Positions 1 through 8,302 of a stretch of 64,000 nucleotides of DNA are shown in pieces. Positions within the stretch are counted from its first letter, which is position 1; each line of letters opens with the position of its first letter. The DNA is taken from assembly GCF_003576475.1 (NCBI RefSeq), contig NZ_QWGR01000002.1, forward strand, positions 186,001-250,000. Reading direction: 5' to 3'. The position numbers and the translations under genes are program-made. The notes below the pieces were generated by a model, which was not told where the DNA came from, ran no database searches, and saw only the letters and a program-made list of their open reading frames with translations. The stretch comes from Maribellus luteus. Its GTDB lineage: Bacteria > Bacteroidota > Bacteroidia > Bacteroidales > Prolixibacteraceae.

Positions 1-1601
1 CAATGGAATACATCCCTGATTACATTGCCCGTAAACACGGACGGCAGAAAGTAGATTACGACGTTCCGATGATGGAGAAATACCTGAACGATACCTATGG
101 TATTACGGTGTTCCAGGAGCAGGTGATGTTACTTTCGCGTTTACTGGCCGGTTTTACCCGTGGTGACTCCGATACGCTTCGTAAAGCGATGGGTAAGAAG
201 ATTATGGCGGTGATGAACAAGCTGAAAGCAAAATTTATTGACGGGTGTAAAGCCAATCTTCAGTTTGTAAACGAATGTAAAAACACGGGTAAAAAACCCG
301 ACGATGTGATCGAAAAGATCTGGAAAGACTGGGAAGCATTTGCGTCTTACGCCTTTAACAAGTCGCACTCGGTGTGTTATGCGTACATTGCCTATCAAAC
401 CGGTTACCTGAAAGCACACTTCCCGGCAGAGTTTATGGCGGCCAACCTTAGCCGTAACCTCAGTAACATTACCGATATCACCAAGTTGATGACGGAATGC
501 CGACGCATGAAGCTGAATGTTTTTGGCCCCGATGTAAACGAGAGTTTTGTGAAGTTTACGGCCAATAAAAACGGAGACATTCGTTTTGGAATGGGTGCCA
601 TTAAAGGCGTAGGTGCAGGAGCTGTTCAGAACATTATTAACGTGCGGGAAAAGCTGAAAGGGTTTAAGACCATTTTCGACGTGGTAGAAAACGTCAACCT
701 GCAAACCGTAAACAAGAAAAACCTGGAAGCGCTGGCAATGGCCGGGGCGTTTGACAACCTGGGAATGAAGCGCAGCTGTTTTTTTGCAGGTGAGCACGAA
801 AACGATGATACCAACTTTATTGAGAAGCTGATCCGCTACGGAAACAAGCTACAGCAGGAGAGCAACAGTGCACAGCAAAGCCTTTTTGGTGCTTTCGATA
901 CGGGGTCGGTGGTAAAAAAGCCGACCATTCCGCCAGTGGAGGAATGGGCAAAAATTATTCTGCTGGAGAAAGAAAAAAACCTGATCGGGATTTACCTGAC
1001 AGCCCACCCGCTCGACGATTACCGGCTCGAACTGGAGAACTTCTGTTCGAGAGATGTGTCGCTGAAAGAACTGAATGAGGACATTGAAAAGCTGAAAGAC
1101 AAAGATTTAACTTTTGGCGGAATGGTGACTGCCTCACGTGAAGGGCAGTCGAAAAACGGGAACATGTATGCAACGCTGACTTTGTCGGATTACACTGATT
1201 CCAAGGAGCTCTTCTTTTTTGGAAACGACTATGTCAACTTTGGGAAATACTGTAAAACGGGGCTTTTTGTGATGGTTCGGGGAACCGTGAAAGCCCGTTT
1301 CAACAGTAATTTTTACGAGTACAAAGTGAACAGCATCGAGTTGCTCTCTGATGTAAGGGCGAATTATGTGAAAAGTGTAACCGTCAATATGCCGATTTCA
1401 GCACTCAATAAAAAACTGGTGACGGATATTGATCACCTGGCAAAAGAACACAGAGGAAATGCACTGCTGAAATTTGTAGTGTACGACCTCGAAAACAATA
1501 TGCAATTAGAAATGTTTTCAAGAACAGCAAAGGTTGATCCGTCGGATGATTTCTTAAGCTTTTTTGACGATCAGCCGGACGTGAGTTATAGAATTAATTA
1601 G
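1..1601 (+). CDS. dnaE: DNA polymerase III alpha subunit, C-terminal part (cut by window edge)
   Basis: This is the replicative polymerase subunit, of which only the last 532 residues or so are present; the reading frame is open to the left edge, so the PHP and palm domains lie outside. Visible are the fingers segment (EYIPDYIARKHGR near the start, then the GITVFQEQVM and GDSDTLRKAMGKK stretches that are strongly conserved in DnaE), the helix-hairpin-helix region around residues 190-230 (RFGMGAIKGVGAGAV) and an OB-fold at about 365-450 (FGGMVTASREG to VMVRGTVKARF). The stop is followed within 50 bases by trxA. Family assignment is certain. The ATG at position 3 is an internal methionine, not the start. 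Confidence 0.97.
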   Translation, partial: MEYIPDYIARKHGRQKVDYDVPMMEKYLNDTYGITVFQEQVMLLSRLLAGFTRGDSDTLRKAMGKKIMAVMNKLKAKFIDGCKANLQFVNECKNTGKKPDDVIEKIWKDWEAFASYAFNKSHSVCYAYIAYQTGYLKAHFPAEFMAANLSRNLSNITDITKLMTECRRMKLNVFGPDVNESFVKFTANKNGDIRFGMGAIKGVGAGAVQNIINVREKLKGFKTIFDVVENVNLQTVNKKNLEALAMAGAFDNLGMKRSCFFAGEHENDDTNFIEKLIRYGNKLQQESNSAQQSLFGAFDTGSVVKKPTIPPVEEWAKIILLEKEKNLIGIYLTAHPLDDYRLELENFCSRDVSLKELNEDIEKLKDKDLTFGGMVTASREGQSKNGNMYATLTLSDYTDSKELFFFGNDYVNFGKYCKTGLFVMVRGTVKARFNSNFYEYKVNSIELLSDVRANYVKSVTVNMPISALNKKLVTDIDHLAKEHRGNALLKFVVYDLENNMQLEMFSRTAKVDPSDDFLSFFDDQPDVSYRIN

Positions 1602-1602
1602 T

Positions 1603-1610
1603 TAGTTTTG
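1603..1610 (+). promoter_or_regulatory. Bacteroidota-type -7 element upstream of trxA
   Basis: TAGTTTTG matches the TAnnTTTG -7 consensus of the Bacteroidota primary sigma factor and lies right after the dnaE stop, 38 bases before the trxA start. No clear -33 TTG is seen at the usual spacing, so this is a candidate only. Confidence 0.4.
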
Positions 1611-1648
1611 CTGCAAATTGTAACAACAAATATTAAAAAGAATACATT

Positions 1649-1966
1649 ATGGCTTTAGAAATTACAGATGCCAATTTCGAGGAATTGGTTTTGAATTCAG
1701 ACAAACCGGTTATGTTGGACTTTTGGGCTGTTTGGTGTGGCCCGTGTCGTATGATTGCTCCGATCGTTGAAGAAATGGCGGCAGAGTACGAAGGAAAAGC
1801 GGTAATTGGAAAAGTGGATGTAGACAGCAACCAGGACGTTGCCATGAAATACGGAATCCGTAACATCCCTACTGTTTTGTTTGTTAAAAACGGCGAAGTA
1901 GTTGACAAACAAGTGGGCGCTGCTCCAAAACAGGCGTTTACCACTAAACTGGATGCGCTGCTGTAA
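1649..1966 (+). CDS. trxA: Thioredoxin
   Basis: A cytosolic 105-residue dithiol oxidoreductase that reduces protein disulfides and receives electrons from thioredoxin reductase. The redox motif WCGPC is at residues 29-33, the buried Asp at 24 and the cis-proline at 74 (NIPT). There is no signal peptide, and the length is that of canonical Trx1. It sits downstream of dnaE with its own candidate promoter and is followed by a strong intrinsic terminator, so it is probably monocistronic. Confidence 0.97.
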   Translation: MALEITDANFEELVLNSDKPVMLDFWAVWCGPCRMIAPIVEEMAAEYEGKAVIGKVDVDSNQDVAMKYGIRNIPTVLFVKNGEVVDKQVGAAPKQAFTTKLDALL

Positions 1967-1982
1967 TCCATAACGAAATAGT

Positions 1983-2035
1983 ATTCACCGGGTGACTCTG
2001 AGTTGTGTCAATTAGTCACCCGGTGAATTCATTTT
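1983..2035 (+). terminator. Rho-independent terminator after trxA
   Basis: A perfect 15-bp inverted repeat (ATTCACCGGGTGACT at 1983-1997 and its complement at 2014-2028) is followed by TCATTTTT. It ends only about 6 bases before the GTG start of the next gene. Confidence 0.85.
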
Positions 2036-2041
2036 TGGAAA

Positions 2042-2971
2042 GTGAAAAACATTTTCGACATAGAGCAATTTCATCAGTTCGATAACCTGGGGTTGATCGC
2101 ACAGGAGGTGGTGGAAGGTTTTATTACCGGTCTTCACCGCAGTCCGTTTCATGGTTTCTCGGTAGAGTTCGCCGAACACCGGCTTTACAACCAGGGAGAA
2201 TCAACCCGCCAGATTGACTGGAAGCTCTATGCCCGCACCGACAAGCTTTTTGTAAAACAATACGAAGAGGAAACCAACCTGCGCTGCCAGCTGGTGATGG
2301 ATACTTCTTCGTCGATGTTGTTCCCGTATTCAAAAGGCAGCAAGCATTTGCAAAATAAACTGGCTTTTTCGGTGTACACCGCAGCGGCACTTATTTACCT
2401 GATGCGGAAACAACGCGACGCCGTCGGGCTTACGCTTTTTTCGGATGAAATTGAGTTTCATTCCACCCCCCGGCTATCGTCGGTAAATGCCGAGATCATG
2501 TTCAGCAAACTGTCGGAACTGATTCAGCCCGAAAACGCGCATTTGCGGAAAAACACCAACACAACACAGGTACTTCACCAGATTGCCGAGAACATTCACA
2601 AACGTTCGCTGGTGATCATTTTCAGCGATATGCTCGACAGCCAGAAAACCGAAGAACTTTTTTCGGCGCTTCAGCACCTTCGTTACAACAAGCACGAAGT
2701 CATTCTTTTTCATGTCACCGATCATTCGCTGGAACGCGAATTTGAGTTCTCGAACCGGCCACACAAATTTGTGGATCTCGAAAGTGGGCAAACGGTAAAG
2801 TTCAATCCCTGGGAAGTAAAAAAGCACTACGTTTCCACGGTAAAGGAATATTTCGACGACCTGAAAGTGAAATGCGGTCAGTACCAGATCGATTTGGCCG
2901 AGGCCGATATCAACAAAGATTTTAAAGAAGTGCTGTTTTCGTATTTGGTAAAGCGAAAGAAGCTTTTCTAG
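2042..2971 (+). CDS. DUF58 domain-containing protein
   Basis: A 309-residue cytosolic DUF58 protein with no transmembrane segment. The family hallmark (GESTRQIDWKLYARTDKLFV, residues 52-71) is followed by a von Willebrand A-like segment whose metal-site motif DTSSS is at 87-91. DUF58 proteins usually work with MoxR-type AAA ATPases, but no MoxR gene is next to this one in the window. The start is GTG: the family N-terminus begins here and no ATG lies upstream in frame. The trxA terminator ends about 6 bases before the start codon, which leaves almost no room for a leader. The exact molecular role is unknown. Confidence 0.9.
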   Translation: MKNIFDIEQFHQFDNLGLIAQEVVEGFITGLHRSPFHGFSVEFAEHRLYNQGESTRQIDWKLYARTDKLFVKQYEEETNLRCQLVMDTSSSMLFPYSKGSKHLQNKLAFSVYTAAALIYLMRKQRDAVGLTLFSDEIEFHSTPRLSSVNAEIMFSKLSELIQPENAHLRKNTNTTQVLHQIAENIHKRSLVIIFSDMLDSQKTEELFSALQHLRYNKHEVILFHVTDHSLEREFEFSNRPHKFVDLESGQTVKFNPWEVKKHYVSTVKEYFDDLKVKCGQYQIDLAEADINKDFKEVLFSYLVKRKKLF

Positions 2972-3433
2972 TTCAACCTTCTCTTTAGTTTTTTTCTTTG
3001 ATCTTTTGCTACCGCGCGGTAGCGGTGAGCGGTGGTTATAAACAGACCCACTTAATTGAACAGCGTCGTCGTTTTTGCATCCATCCGAGTCGTTTTTCCG
3101 TTCCGCCACGTCACTTTTGCATCCATCCACGTCACTTTTGCATCGATCCGGGGCGTTTTTCCATTCCGCCGGGTCGTTTTTGCGTTTATCACCGTCGTTT
3201 CTCCATCCCTTTTCGTCGTTTTTGCATTCCGGAACGTCGATGACGAGCAATTTTGAGTCGTTTTTGCATTTTTTGTGCTCGTTTCCGGGTAATATTTACT
3301 GGATACTCTCTTCCTGTCATTCAAATTTTGTTGAATACGACATTTATTTATCGGTGAATAAAAGTATCTTAGAGTTCCTCTAAATAATCTTATTTAGAGA
3401 CTAAAACCAAAGAACCAAATTAAACCGATAAGC
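2972..3433. other. Gene-poor stretch with tandem repeats and palindromes
   Basis: There is no supported gene in these 462 bases. They hold a perfect 16-bp palindrome (GCTACCGC/GCGGTAGC, 3008-3023), eleven 21-bp tandem units (3069-3299) and a hairpin with 9-bp arms (CTCTAAATA and complement, 3378-3399) just upstream of the NIPSNAP gene. Several overlapping reading frames are open across the repeats on both strands because the unit is a multiple of three and lacks stops. Confidence 0.8.
3069..3299. repeat. Tandem array of eleven 21-bp degenerate units
   Basis: Units start at 3069 and recur exactly every 21 bases to 3299. Each begins TCGTTTTT or a near variant (TCACTTTT, GCGTTTTT). Two unit types interleave: type A continues GCATCCATCC and type B CCGTTCCGCC or CCATTCCGCC. 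Unit 9 (3237-3257) is strongly degenerate and units 10-11 fade into unique sequence. The phase is never lost, so all copies read as heptapeptides: on the minus strand one frame gives variants of NAKTTRR / NGKTPRI / DAKVTWM, another gives KSDVDGC / KNDSDGC. Whether any frame is translated cannot be told from the sequence. Confidence 0.93.
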
Positions 3434-4210
3434 ATGGAAAGAAGATCATTCCTGAAAAAGTCAGCACTGGCAACCGGTGCCGCAATGACTGCCGGCAGTT
3501 TAAAGGCCAACACTTCACCCATTGTTGAAAAAGACATTTACGAACTTCGCGTGTACCATCTGAAAAGCGGTGGAAGCCGAAATCAGCTAAAGAAATTCTA
3601 TACCGAAGCAGTGATTCCTTTTCTGAATGAAAAGGGGGCCAGGGTAGGCGCTTTTAACGAATACAGTAAAGAAGATCCGCCGGTTATGTACATTCTGCAT
3701 GCCCACCGTAGTTTGGCTGCTTATTTTGAAGCCGTTCAGGGAATGCGGTCGGATGCATCGTTTCTGAAGGCGGCAAACGACTACCTGAATCTTCCGGCTG
3801 ATAACCCGGTTTTCGAACGGTACGAAACCTTTTTGCTCGAAGCTTTTGATGGCATTCCGCGCTTAAAAGAGCCGGCTAAAAACCGTGGCCTTTTTGAACT
3901 GCGAACCTACGAGAGTTACAACGAAGATGCCGGCATACGCAAGGTAAAAATGTTTAACGACGAGGAACTTCCGTTGTTTGACAAAGTGGGCTTGCATTCG
4001 GTATTTTTTGGGCAGCACCTGGCCGGGCAATACATGCCTGCCTTAACCTACATGCTGTGGTTTAACGACATGGAAGAACGCGAGGCCAACTGGGCGAAAT
4101 TTATCGGCAGCCCGGAGTGGGATGTAATGAAAAACAAACCTGAATATGCCAACTCGGTTAGTAAAGTGAAGAAGAAATTTCTGACTCCGGCCGATTTCAG
4201 CCAGTTGTAA
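3434..4210 (+). CDS. NIPSNAP family protein with Tat signal
   Basis: A 258-residue exported protein. The N-terminus MERRSFLKKSALATGAAMTA is a twin-arginine signal (RR at residues 3-4, FLK following), so it is probably folded before export to the periplasm. The mature part has two NIPSNAP-like ferredoxin-fold halves: IYELRVYHLKSG near residue 35 and FELRTYESYNEDAG near 155, each followed by a phenylalanine-rich segment with a conserved Tyr/Phe pattern. NIPSNAP proteins have no single defined enzymatic role. It stands alone between a repeat tract and comM. Confidence 0.88.
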   Translation: MERRSFLKKSALATGAAMTAGSLKANTSPIVEKDIYELRVYHLKSGGSRNQLKKFYTEAVIPFLNEKGARVGAFNEYSKEDPPVMYILHAHRSLAAYFEAVQGMRSDASFLKAANDYLNLPADNPVFERYETFLLEAFDGIPRLKEPAKNRGLFELRTYESYNEDAGIRKVKMFNDEELPLFDKVGLHSVFFGQHLAGQYMPALTYMLWFNDMEEREANWAKFIGSPEWDVMKNKPEYANSVSKVKKKFLTPADFSQL

Positions 4211-4212
4211 AC

Positions 4213-4246
4213 AGGGGCAGTGGCAGTTGATCCCCTTCTTTTTTTT
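4213..4246 (+). terminator. Weak intrinsic terminator after the NIPSNAP gene
   Basis: AGGGG at 4213-4217 pairs with CCCCT at 4232-4236 and is followed by a T-rich run (TCTTTTTTTT). The stem is short and the loop long. Confidence 0.45.
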
Positions 4247-4340
4247 GATTTTAGTAGTGCTAAGTTGCAGAAGGTTACGGGCATGGCTTTTTAAAGTCTG
4301 CTAATTTCCCTAAATTTAGGTTTTACTAAAGTCCCCGTAT

Positions 4341-5879
4341 ATGTTAGTAAAGACCTTCGGAAGCGCAGTTTTTGGAATCGACGCCACCACCATTACCATG
4401 GAGGTGGATGTAACCACCGGGATTAAATTCATGTTGGTTGGCCTGCCCGACAGTGCTGTAAAAGAAAGCCAGCAACGCATTGAATCGGCTCTTCGGCTGA
4501 ACGGGTACAAATGGCCCAAACAAAAGATCATTATCAACATGGCGCCTGCCGATATCCGCAAAGAAGGCTCTGCCTACGATCTTCCGTTGGCCGCGGCAGT
4601 GTTGGCCGCTTCGGGGCAGATCGATGCTTCCTTGCTTTCGAAATACGTTTTGATGGGCGAATTATCGCTCGACGGGACTTTGCAGCCCATAAAAGGAGTG
4701 TTGCCCATTGCCATTAATGCCCGAAAAGAAGGTTTTGAGGGCTTTATCCTTCCGAAAGCAAATGCGCGGGAAGCTGCGGTGGTAGATACGCTTAAAGTGT
4801 ACGGTGCCGAAAATATTGTGGAAGTGATCGACTTTCTGAACGGGAAACCGGCCCTCGAAGAGACGGTTATCGATACCCGGGCCGAGTTTTATGCGCAGAC
4901 AACCAACAATCCGCTCGATTTTTCGGATGTAAAAGGGCAGGAAAATGTAAAACGGGCGCTGGAGATCGCGGCTGCCGGAAGTCACAACATAATTCTTGTC
5001 GGGCCTCCGGGATCGGGGAAAACCATGCTGGCGAAGCGGATCCCTACCATTCTTCCGCCCTTTTCGCTGAAGGAAGCACTCGAAACCACCAAGATACATT
5101 CGGTTGCCGGTAAGATCGACAAGGAAACTTCGCTGATGACCCGCCGGCCTTTCAGGTCGCCCCACCATACGATTTCGGACGTTGCTTTGGTTGGAGGTGG
5201 AAATTATCCCCAGCCGGGGGAAATTAGTTTGGCGCACAACGGTGTTTTGTTTTTGGATGAACTGCCTGAATTCAAACGCACCGTGCTCGAAGTAATGCGG
5301 CAACCGCTCGAAGACCGAAATATCACTATCTCGCGGGCGAAATTTTCAGTCGAATATCCCGCCAGTTTTATGTTGGTGGCTTCGATGAACCCCTGCCCGT
5401 GTGGTTACTACAATCATCCTTCAAAAGATTGTGTTTGTGCGCCCGGCGTGGTACAAAAATACCTCAATAAAATATCGGGGCCGCTGCTCGACCGCATCGA
5501 TATTCACCTGGAAGTGGTGCCGGTTCCCTTCCGGAAACTATCTGAAATGAACGGTTCGGAAAAAAGCGAATCGGTTCGAGAACGGGTGATCCGGGCCCGA
5601 AATATTCAGGAAGAGCGCTTTAAGGAACACAAAGGTGTTTATGCCAACGCTCAAATGAATTCGAAACAAATTCGCGAATTTGTTCAGCTGGATGAGGAGA
5701 GCATCGAGCTGATCAAAAATGCGATGGACCGCCTGGGGCTTTCGGCACGCGCTTACGACCGGATTCTTAAGGTAGCACGAACCATTGCCGACCTGGAAGC
5801 GGAAGAGAACGTACTGACTCATCATTTATCCGAAGCCATTCATTACCGCAGCCTCGACCGTGAGAACTGGGGCGGGTAG
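4341..5879 (+). CDS. comM: YifB/ComM family Mg-chelatase-like AAA+ ATPase
   Basis: A 512-residue hexameric AAA+ helicase-like protein. In naturally competent bacteria ComM promotes branch migration during integration of incoming DNA; elsewhere its role is less clear. It has an N-terminal Lon-protease-like ChlI domain (residues 1-170, FGIDATTITMEVDVTTG), Walker A GPPGSGKTM at 221-229, Walker B VLFLDELPEF near 300, and the family zinc-type cysteine cluster PCPCGYY...CVC near 350-365. The C-terminal Mg-chelatase domain (from about residue 400) ends SLDRENW, also typical. Length matches the family. The ATG start gives the conserved MLVKTFGSAVFGI opening. Confidence 0.95.
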   Translation: MLVKTFGSAVFGIDATTITMEVDVTTGIKFMLVGLPDSAVKESQQRIESALRLNGYKWPKQKIIINMAPADIRKEGSAYDLPLAAAVLAASGQIDASLLSKYVLMGELSLDGTLQPIKGVLPIAINARKEGFEGFILPKANAREAAVVDTLKVYGAENIVEVIDFLNGKPALEETVIDTRAEFYAQTTNNPLDFSDVKGQENVKRALEIAAAGSHNIILVGPPGSGKTMLAKRIPTILPPFSLKEALETTKIHSVAGKIDKETSLMTRRPFRSPHHTISDVALVGGGNYPQPGEISLAHNGVLFLDELPEFKRTVLEVMRQPLEDRNITISRAKFSVEYPASFMLVASMNPCPCGYYNHPSKDCVCAPGVVQKYLNKISGPLLDRIDIHLEVVPVPFRKLSEMNGSEKSESVRERVIRARNIQEERFKEHKGVYANAQMNSKQIREFVQLDEESIELIKNAMDRLGLSARAYDRILKVARTIADLEAEENVLTHHLSEAIHYRSLDRENWGG

Positions 5880-5904
5880 GAAAGCTGGCAGTAGCCGGGC
5901 TCTG

Positions 5905-5934
5905 TTGACGGTTGGTACTAAATCAATATATTTG
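5905..5934 (+). promoter_or_regulatory. Candidate promoter for the VF530-type gene
   Basis: TTG at 5905-5907 and TATATTTG at 5927-5934 fit the Bacteroidota -33 TTG / -7 TAnnTTTG consensus with a 19-base spacer. The ATG follows 28 bases downstream of the -7 element. Confidence 0.6.
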
Positions 5935-5962
5935 CGTCGCAATTAATTTAAAAAATTGATTT

Positions 5963-6178
5963 ATGGAACAGCCCAATAATCCACTTCACGGAAAAACGCT
6001 TGAAGCCATTCTGGTTTACCTGGTCAGCTATTACGGATGGGAGGAACTGGGTGAGATAATTCCGGTCAATTGTTTCCGAAAAGACCCCAGCATAAAATCA
6101 AGCTTAAAATTTTTACGAAGAACCCAGTGGGCCCGCGATAAGGTGGAGAAGCTGTACGTTGAAACCATTGGGAAATAG
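5963..6178 (+). CDS. VF530-type DNA-binding protein (DUF2132)
   Basis: A 71-residue basic-acidic mixed protein matching the VF530 family in full: [23 protein letters not shown] followed by [31 protein letters not shown] (here with VNCFRKDPS). The Vibrio fischeri member was solved structurally and proposed to bind DNA; a physiological role is not established. It has its own promoter and is monocistronic by appearance. Confidence 0.9.
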   Translation: MEQPNNPLHGKTLEAILVYLVSYYGWEELGEIIPVNCFRKDPSIKSSLKFLRRTQWARDKVEKLYVETIGK

Positions 6179-6180
6179 TT

Positions 6181-6203
6181 TCCTCCCCAAAGGAATTTTT
6201 ATG
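6181..6203 (+). terminator. Weak terminator-like hairpin after the VF530 gene
   Basis: TTCCT and AGGAA flank a short C/A loop and are followed by TTTTTA. The stem is only 5 bp, so this is tentative. Confidence 0.35.
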
Positions 6204-6294
6204 AACACGTGGCTACGGGAGCTTTTATCATAAAATGATTCCTGTTTTTCACATTGTTTATGAAAGGTGTACCCGAAATAAAATCAAAAAAATA

Positions 6295-6302
6295 TAGTTT
6301 TG
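6295..6302 (+). promoter_or_regulatory. Candidate -7 element for the FkbM gene
   Basis: TAGTTTTG matches TAnnTTTG and lies 68 bases before the ATG of the FkbM methyltransferase gene. No well-spaced -33 TTG was found. Confidence 0.35.
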
Positions 6303-6370
6303 CACCACTTCAGCTTATAGATGTTTTATAAGCATGTATTTTACAAGTTAGAATTTAAAAAACCTTAGAT

Positions 6371-7192
6371 ATGACTAACTCTCCAGACAGGAGCCTTATT
6401 TGTAAATTAAAAGACATTTCTTCTTTTCTTCTAAAACGTGATCAGAAAACCATTTGTGTTCAGGTAAACGATACCAGCTTTAATGTAATGAACCATTGGT
6501 TTTGGCGTAAGTTTAAACGAAAAAACTGGGAGCCTCAGACCTATCAGTTGATGAATAAGTACCTGTCACCGGAAAAGAACTACATTGATGTTGGTACCTG
6601 GATCGGCCCAACCATTTTATTTGCGACCGAGATTGGGGCAAAAAAGATTTACGGAGTAGAAGCCAATCCGGTGACTTATAAGATTTTGAGCAAAAACAGC
6701 CAGATGAACCAGGTTGTTTCAGAAAAACTCAGTCTTTATAACCTCTGTATCACAGACGTTGATGGGGGGAAGGTTGATTTTGGCGGCAAAAAAGATGCAG
6801 ACGCTTCAAGTGCCTCTTCGATTCGCGGAAATGCCTGGCAAATTCCTTCATCCACCATTTGCACATGGATGAAACAAAACAAGATCAACGGCTTTAATTT
6901 TATCAAGATTGATATTGAAGGTGCTGAGAGTCTGATCGAAAAAGATATGCAGATACTTTCGGCACAAAAAGATTTGGTTGTGCTTTTGTCGCTGCACCCT
7001 CCTTTTTGGGAGAATAAAGAGGAAATCGCGAAAACTGTTGCCGGGTACTGTTCGCTTTTTGATGTATACACGGTTAATGAGGAAAAACTGGGAATTGACG
7101 AGCTAAAAGAAATGATGCTGACCAGTGTTCGCAAGCCCAAATGGGGAACGAAATACGGGAACTTTTTTGAAGTACTCTTAAAGTCGAAGTAA
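6371..7192 (+). CDS. FkbM family methyltransferase
   Basis: A 273-residue cytosolic S-adenosylmethionine-dependent methyltransferase. Motif I is YIDVGTWIGPT (about residues 75-85), followed by the acidic ribose-binding loop GVEANP (about 97-102). The FkbM signature FNFIKIDIEGAE is near 180 and the Met_21 domain ends with a beta-strand pair near residue 230. Family members methylate sugars of natural products or polysaccharides, but the substrate cannot be read here. It heads a three-gene plus-strand group with a second methyltransferase and a small YkoF-like protein. Confidence 0.9.
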   Translation: MTNSPDRSLICKLKDISSFLLKRDQKTICVQVNDTSFNVMNHWFWRKFKRKNWEPQTYQLMNKYLSPEKNYIDVGTWIGPTILFATEIGAKKIYGVEANPVTYKILSKNSQMNQVVSEKLSLYNLCITDVDGGKVDFGGKKDADASSASSIRGNAWQIPSSTICTWMKQNKINGFNFIKIDIEGAESLIEKDMQILSAQKDLVVLLSLHPPFWENKEEIAKTVAGYCSLFDVYTVNEEKLGIDELKEMMLTSVRKPKWGTKYGNFFEVLLKSK

Positions 7193-7279
7193 TGTTTTCT
7201 GTGGTTTCGGATGATCGGTATTTCTCCGTTACCATTGCAGCAAAAGAAAAGGTATTTCCGGATCATTTAAAGTAGAAAG

Positions 7280-7924
7280 ATGAACGTTTATACAAAAGAT
7301 ACAGTGGCCGGTGAGTACGATGCGTATTACACCACGCCTCAGGGGAGAGAGGTCGATAACATTGAAAAGATGATTATTTCCGGTTTGATGAAAGACATTC
7401 CGGCCGGTGAGCTTCTGGAACTGGGATGCGGAACCGCCCACTGGACACACTATCTTTGTGAGCAAGGCTTTCAGGTGACTGCTATCGATGCTTCGGAAGA
7501 GATGCTGAAAATAGCCCGTGCAAAGGACATTCACAAGGCTACTTTTCAAAAAGAAGATGCCGCGAAGCTGCCTTTCCCCGACCAACGTTTCTCGTTGATA
7601 GTTTCCATTACCATGCTTGAGTTTGTGGACGATGTGGAAGCGGTTTTTGACGAAATCGATCGCTTGCTTTTACCGGGTGGGTATTTGCTGCTGGGATGTT
7701 TAAATTCGGAATCGGAACTGGGAAAATACAAAGACAACGACGAGGTTTTCCGCCATGCCCGTTTTTTCTCTTCGCAAGAGGTAAAGGAAAAATTGTTGCG
7801 GTTTGGTGAACCAGTGCTTCGTTCGGGAGTTTATTTTTCACCGGCCTTCGATTTACTGGATGGCTCAGAAAAACAGGATACCGTGAAGCCGGCTTTTATC
7901 GGCGCCCTTGTGCAGAAAAGATAA
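7280..7924 (+). CDS. Class I SAM-dependent methyltransferase
   Basis: A 214-residue Rossmann methyltransferase of the Methyltransf_11/UbiE type. Motif I LLELGCGTAHW is at residues 45-55, motif II acid in AIDASEEML near 70, the post-motif segment DAAKLPFPDQRFSLIVSITMLEFV near 95-118 and RLLLPGGYLLLGCLN near 128-142. The substrate is unknown. It is separated by 87 bases from the FkbM gene and by only 5 bases from the next gene, so the last two are very probably cotranscribed. Confidence 0.9.
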   Translation: MNVYTKDTVAGEYDAYYTTPQGREVDNIEKMIISGLMKDIPAGELLELGCGTAHWTHYLCEQGFQVTAIDASEEMLKIARAKDIHKATFQKEDAAKLPFPDQRFSLIVSITMLEFVDDVEAVFDEIDRLLLPGGYLLLGCLNSESELGKYKDNDEVFRHARFFSSQEVKEKLLRFGEPVLRSGVYFSPAFDLLDGSEKQDTVKPAFIGALVQKR

Positions 7925-7929
7925 ATCTT

Positions 7930-8190
7930 ATGGAAATATCGGTTGAAATTAGCTACTACGCTTTGCAGGATGATTACAATTCGCCGGTGCTGGAGTTTCT
8001 CGGAGAAATTGACAGGCAAGCGGGAATAAGTGTTGAACCCGGGATGATGAGTACATTGATAAGCGGGGAATACAATGCAGTGATGACATTGCTGGTACAA
8101 ACACTGGAGCCGCTCATGGAAAAATATCCTTCGGTGTTTACGCTTAAAATTGCCAATGCCTGCAAAAGCTGCCAAAATCAGGAAAATTAA
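7930..8190 (+). CDS. YkoF-like thiamine/hydroxymethylpyrimidine-binding family protein
   Basis: An 86-residue single-domain protein resembling the YkoF/MTH1187 ferredoxin-like fold: VEISYYAL at the start, EPGMMSTLISGEY in the middle (residues 38-50) and SVFTLKIANAC near the end. Members of this family bind thiamine or its pyrimidine precursor in some species. The protein ends with a CxxC-like pair (CKSCQNQEN). It starts 5 bases after the methyltransferase stop. No thiamine genes are nearby, so the ligand is open. Confidence 0.7.
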   Translation: MEISVEISYYALQDDYNSPVLEFLGEIDRQAGISVEPGMMSTLISGEYNAVMTLLVQTLEPLMEKYPSVFTLKIANACKSCQNQEN

Positions 8191-8302
8191 AGCGAGCCTG
8201 GTGAAGATTTATTCCGGGATTTCGTAAATTGACTGACGGCAAAAAAGGCTTTCCGTGGTATGAATTTTGAGAATCCGGAGTTTTGTAAATCAATAGAACT
8301 AC

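Noticed and set aside
2474-3250. 258-codon minus-strand frame across the DUF58 gene and the 21-bp repeats
   Set aside because: It is the antisense shadow of DUF58 joined to a repeat frame. Codons in the DUF58 part follow the sense gene, and no ribosome site or conserved start is seen.
3075-3383. Plus-strand frames (for example 2998-3243, 3056-3256, 3075-3383) through the repeat tract
   Set aside because: Several overlapping frames are open only because the unit is 21 bases long and lacks stops. None has a recognisable start context or known homologue, so they are described as repeats.
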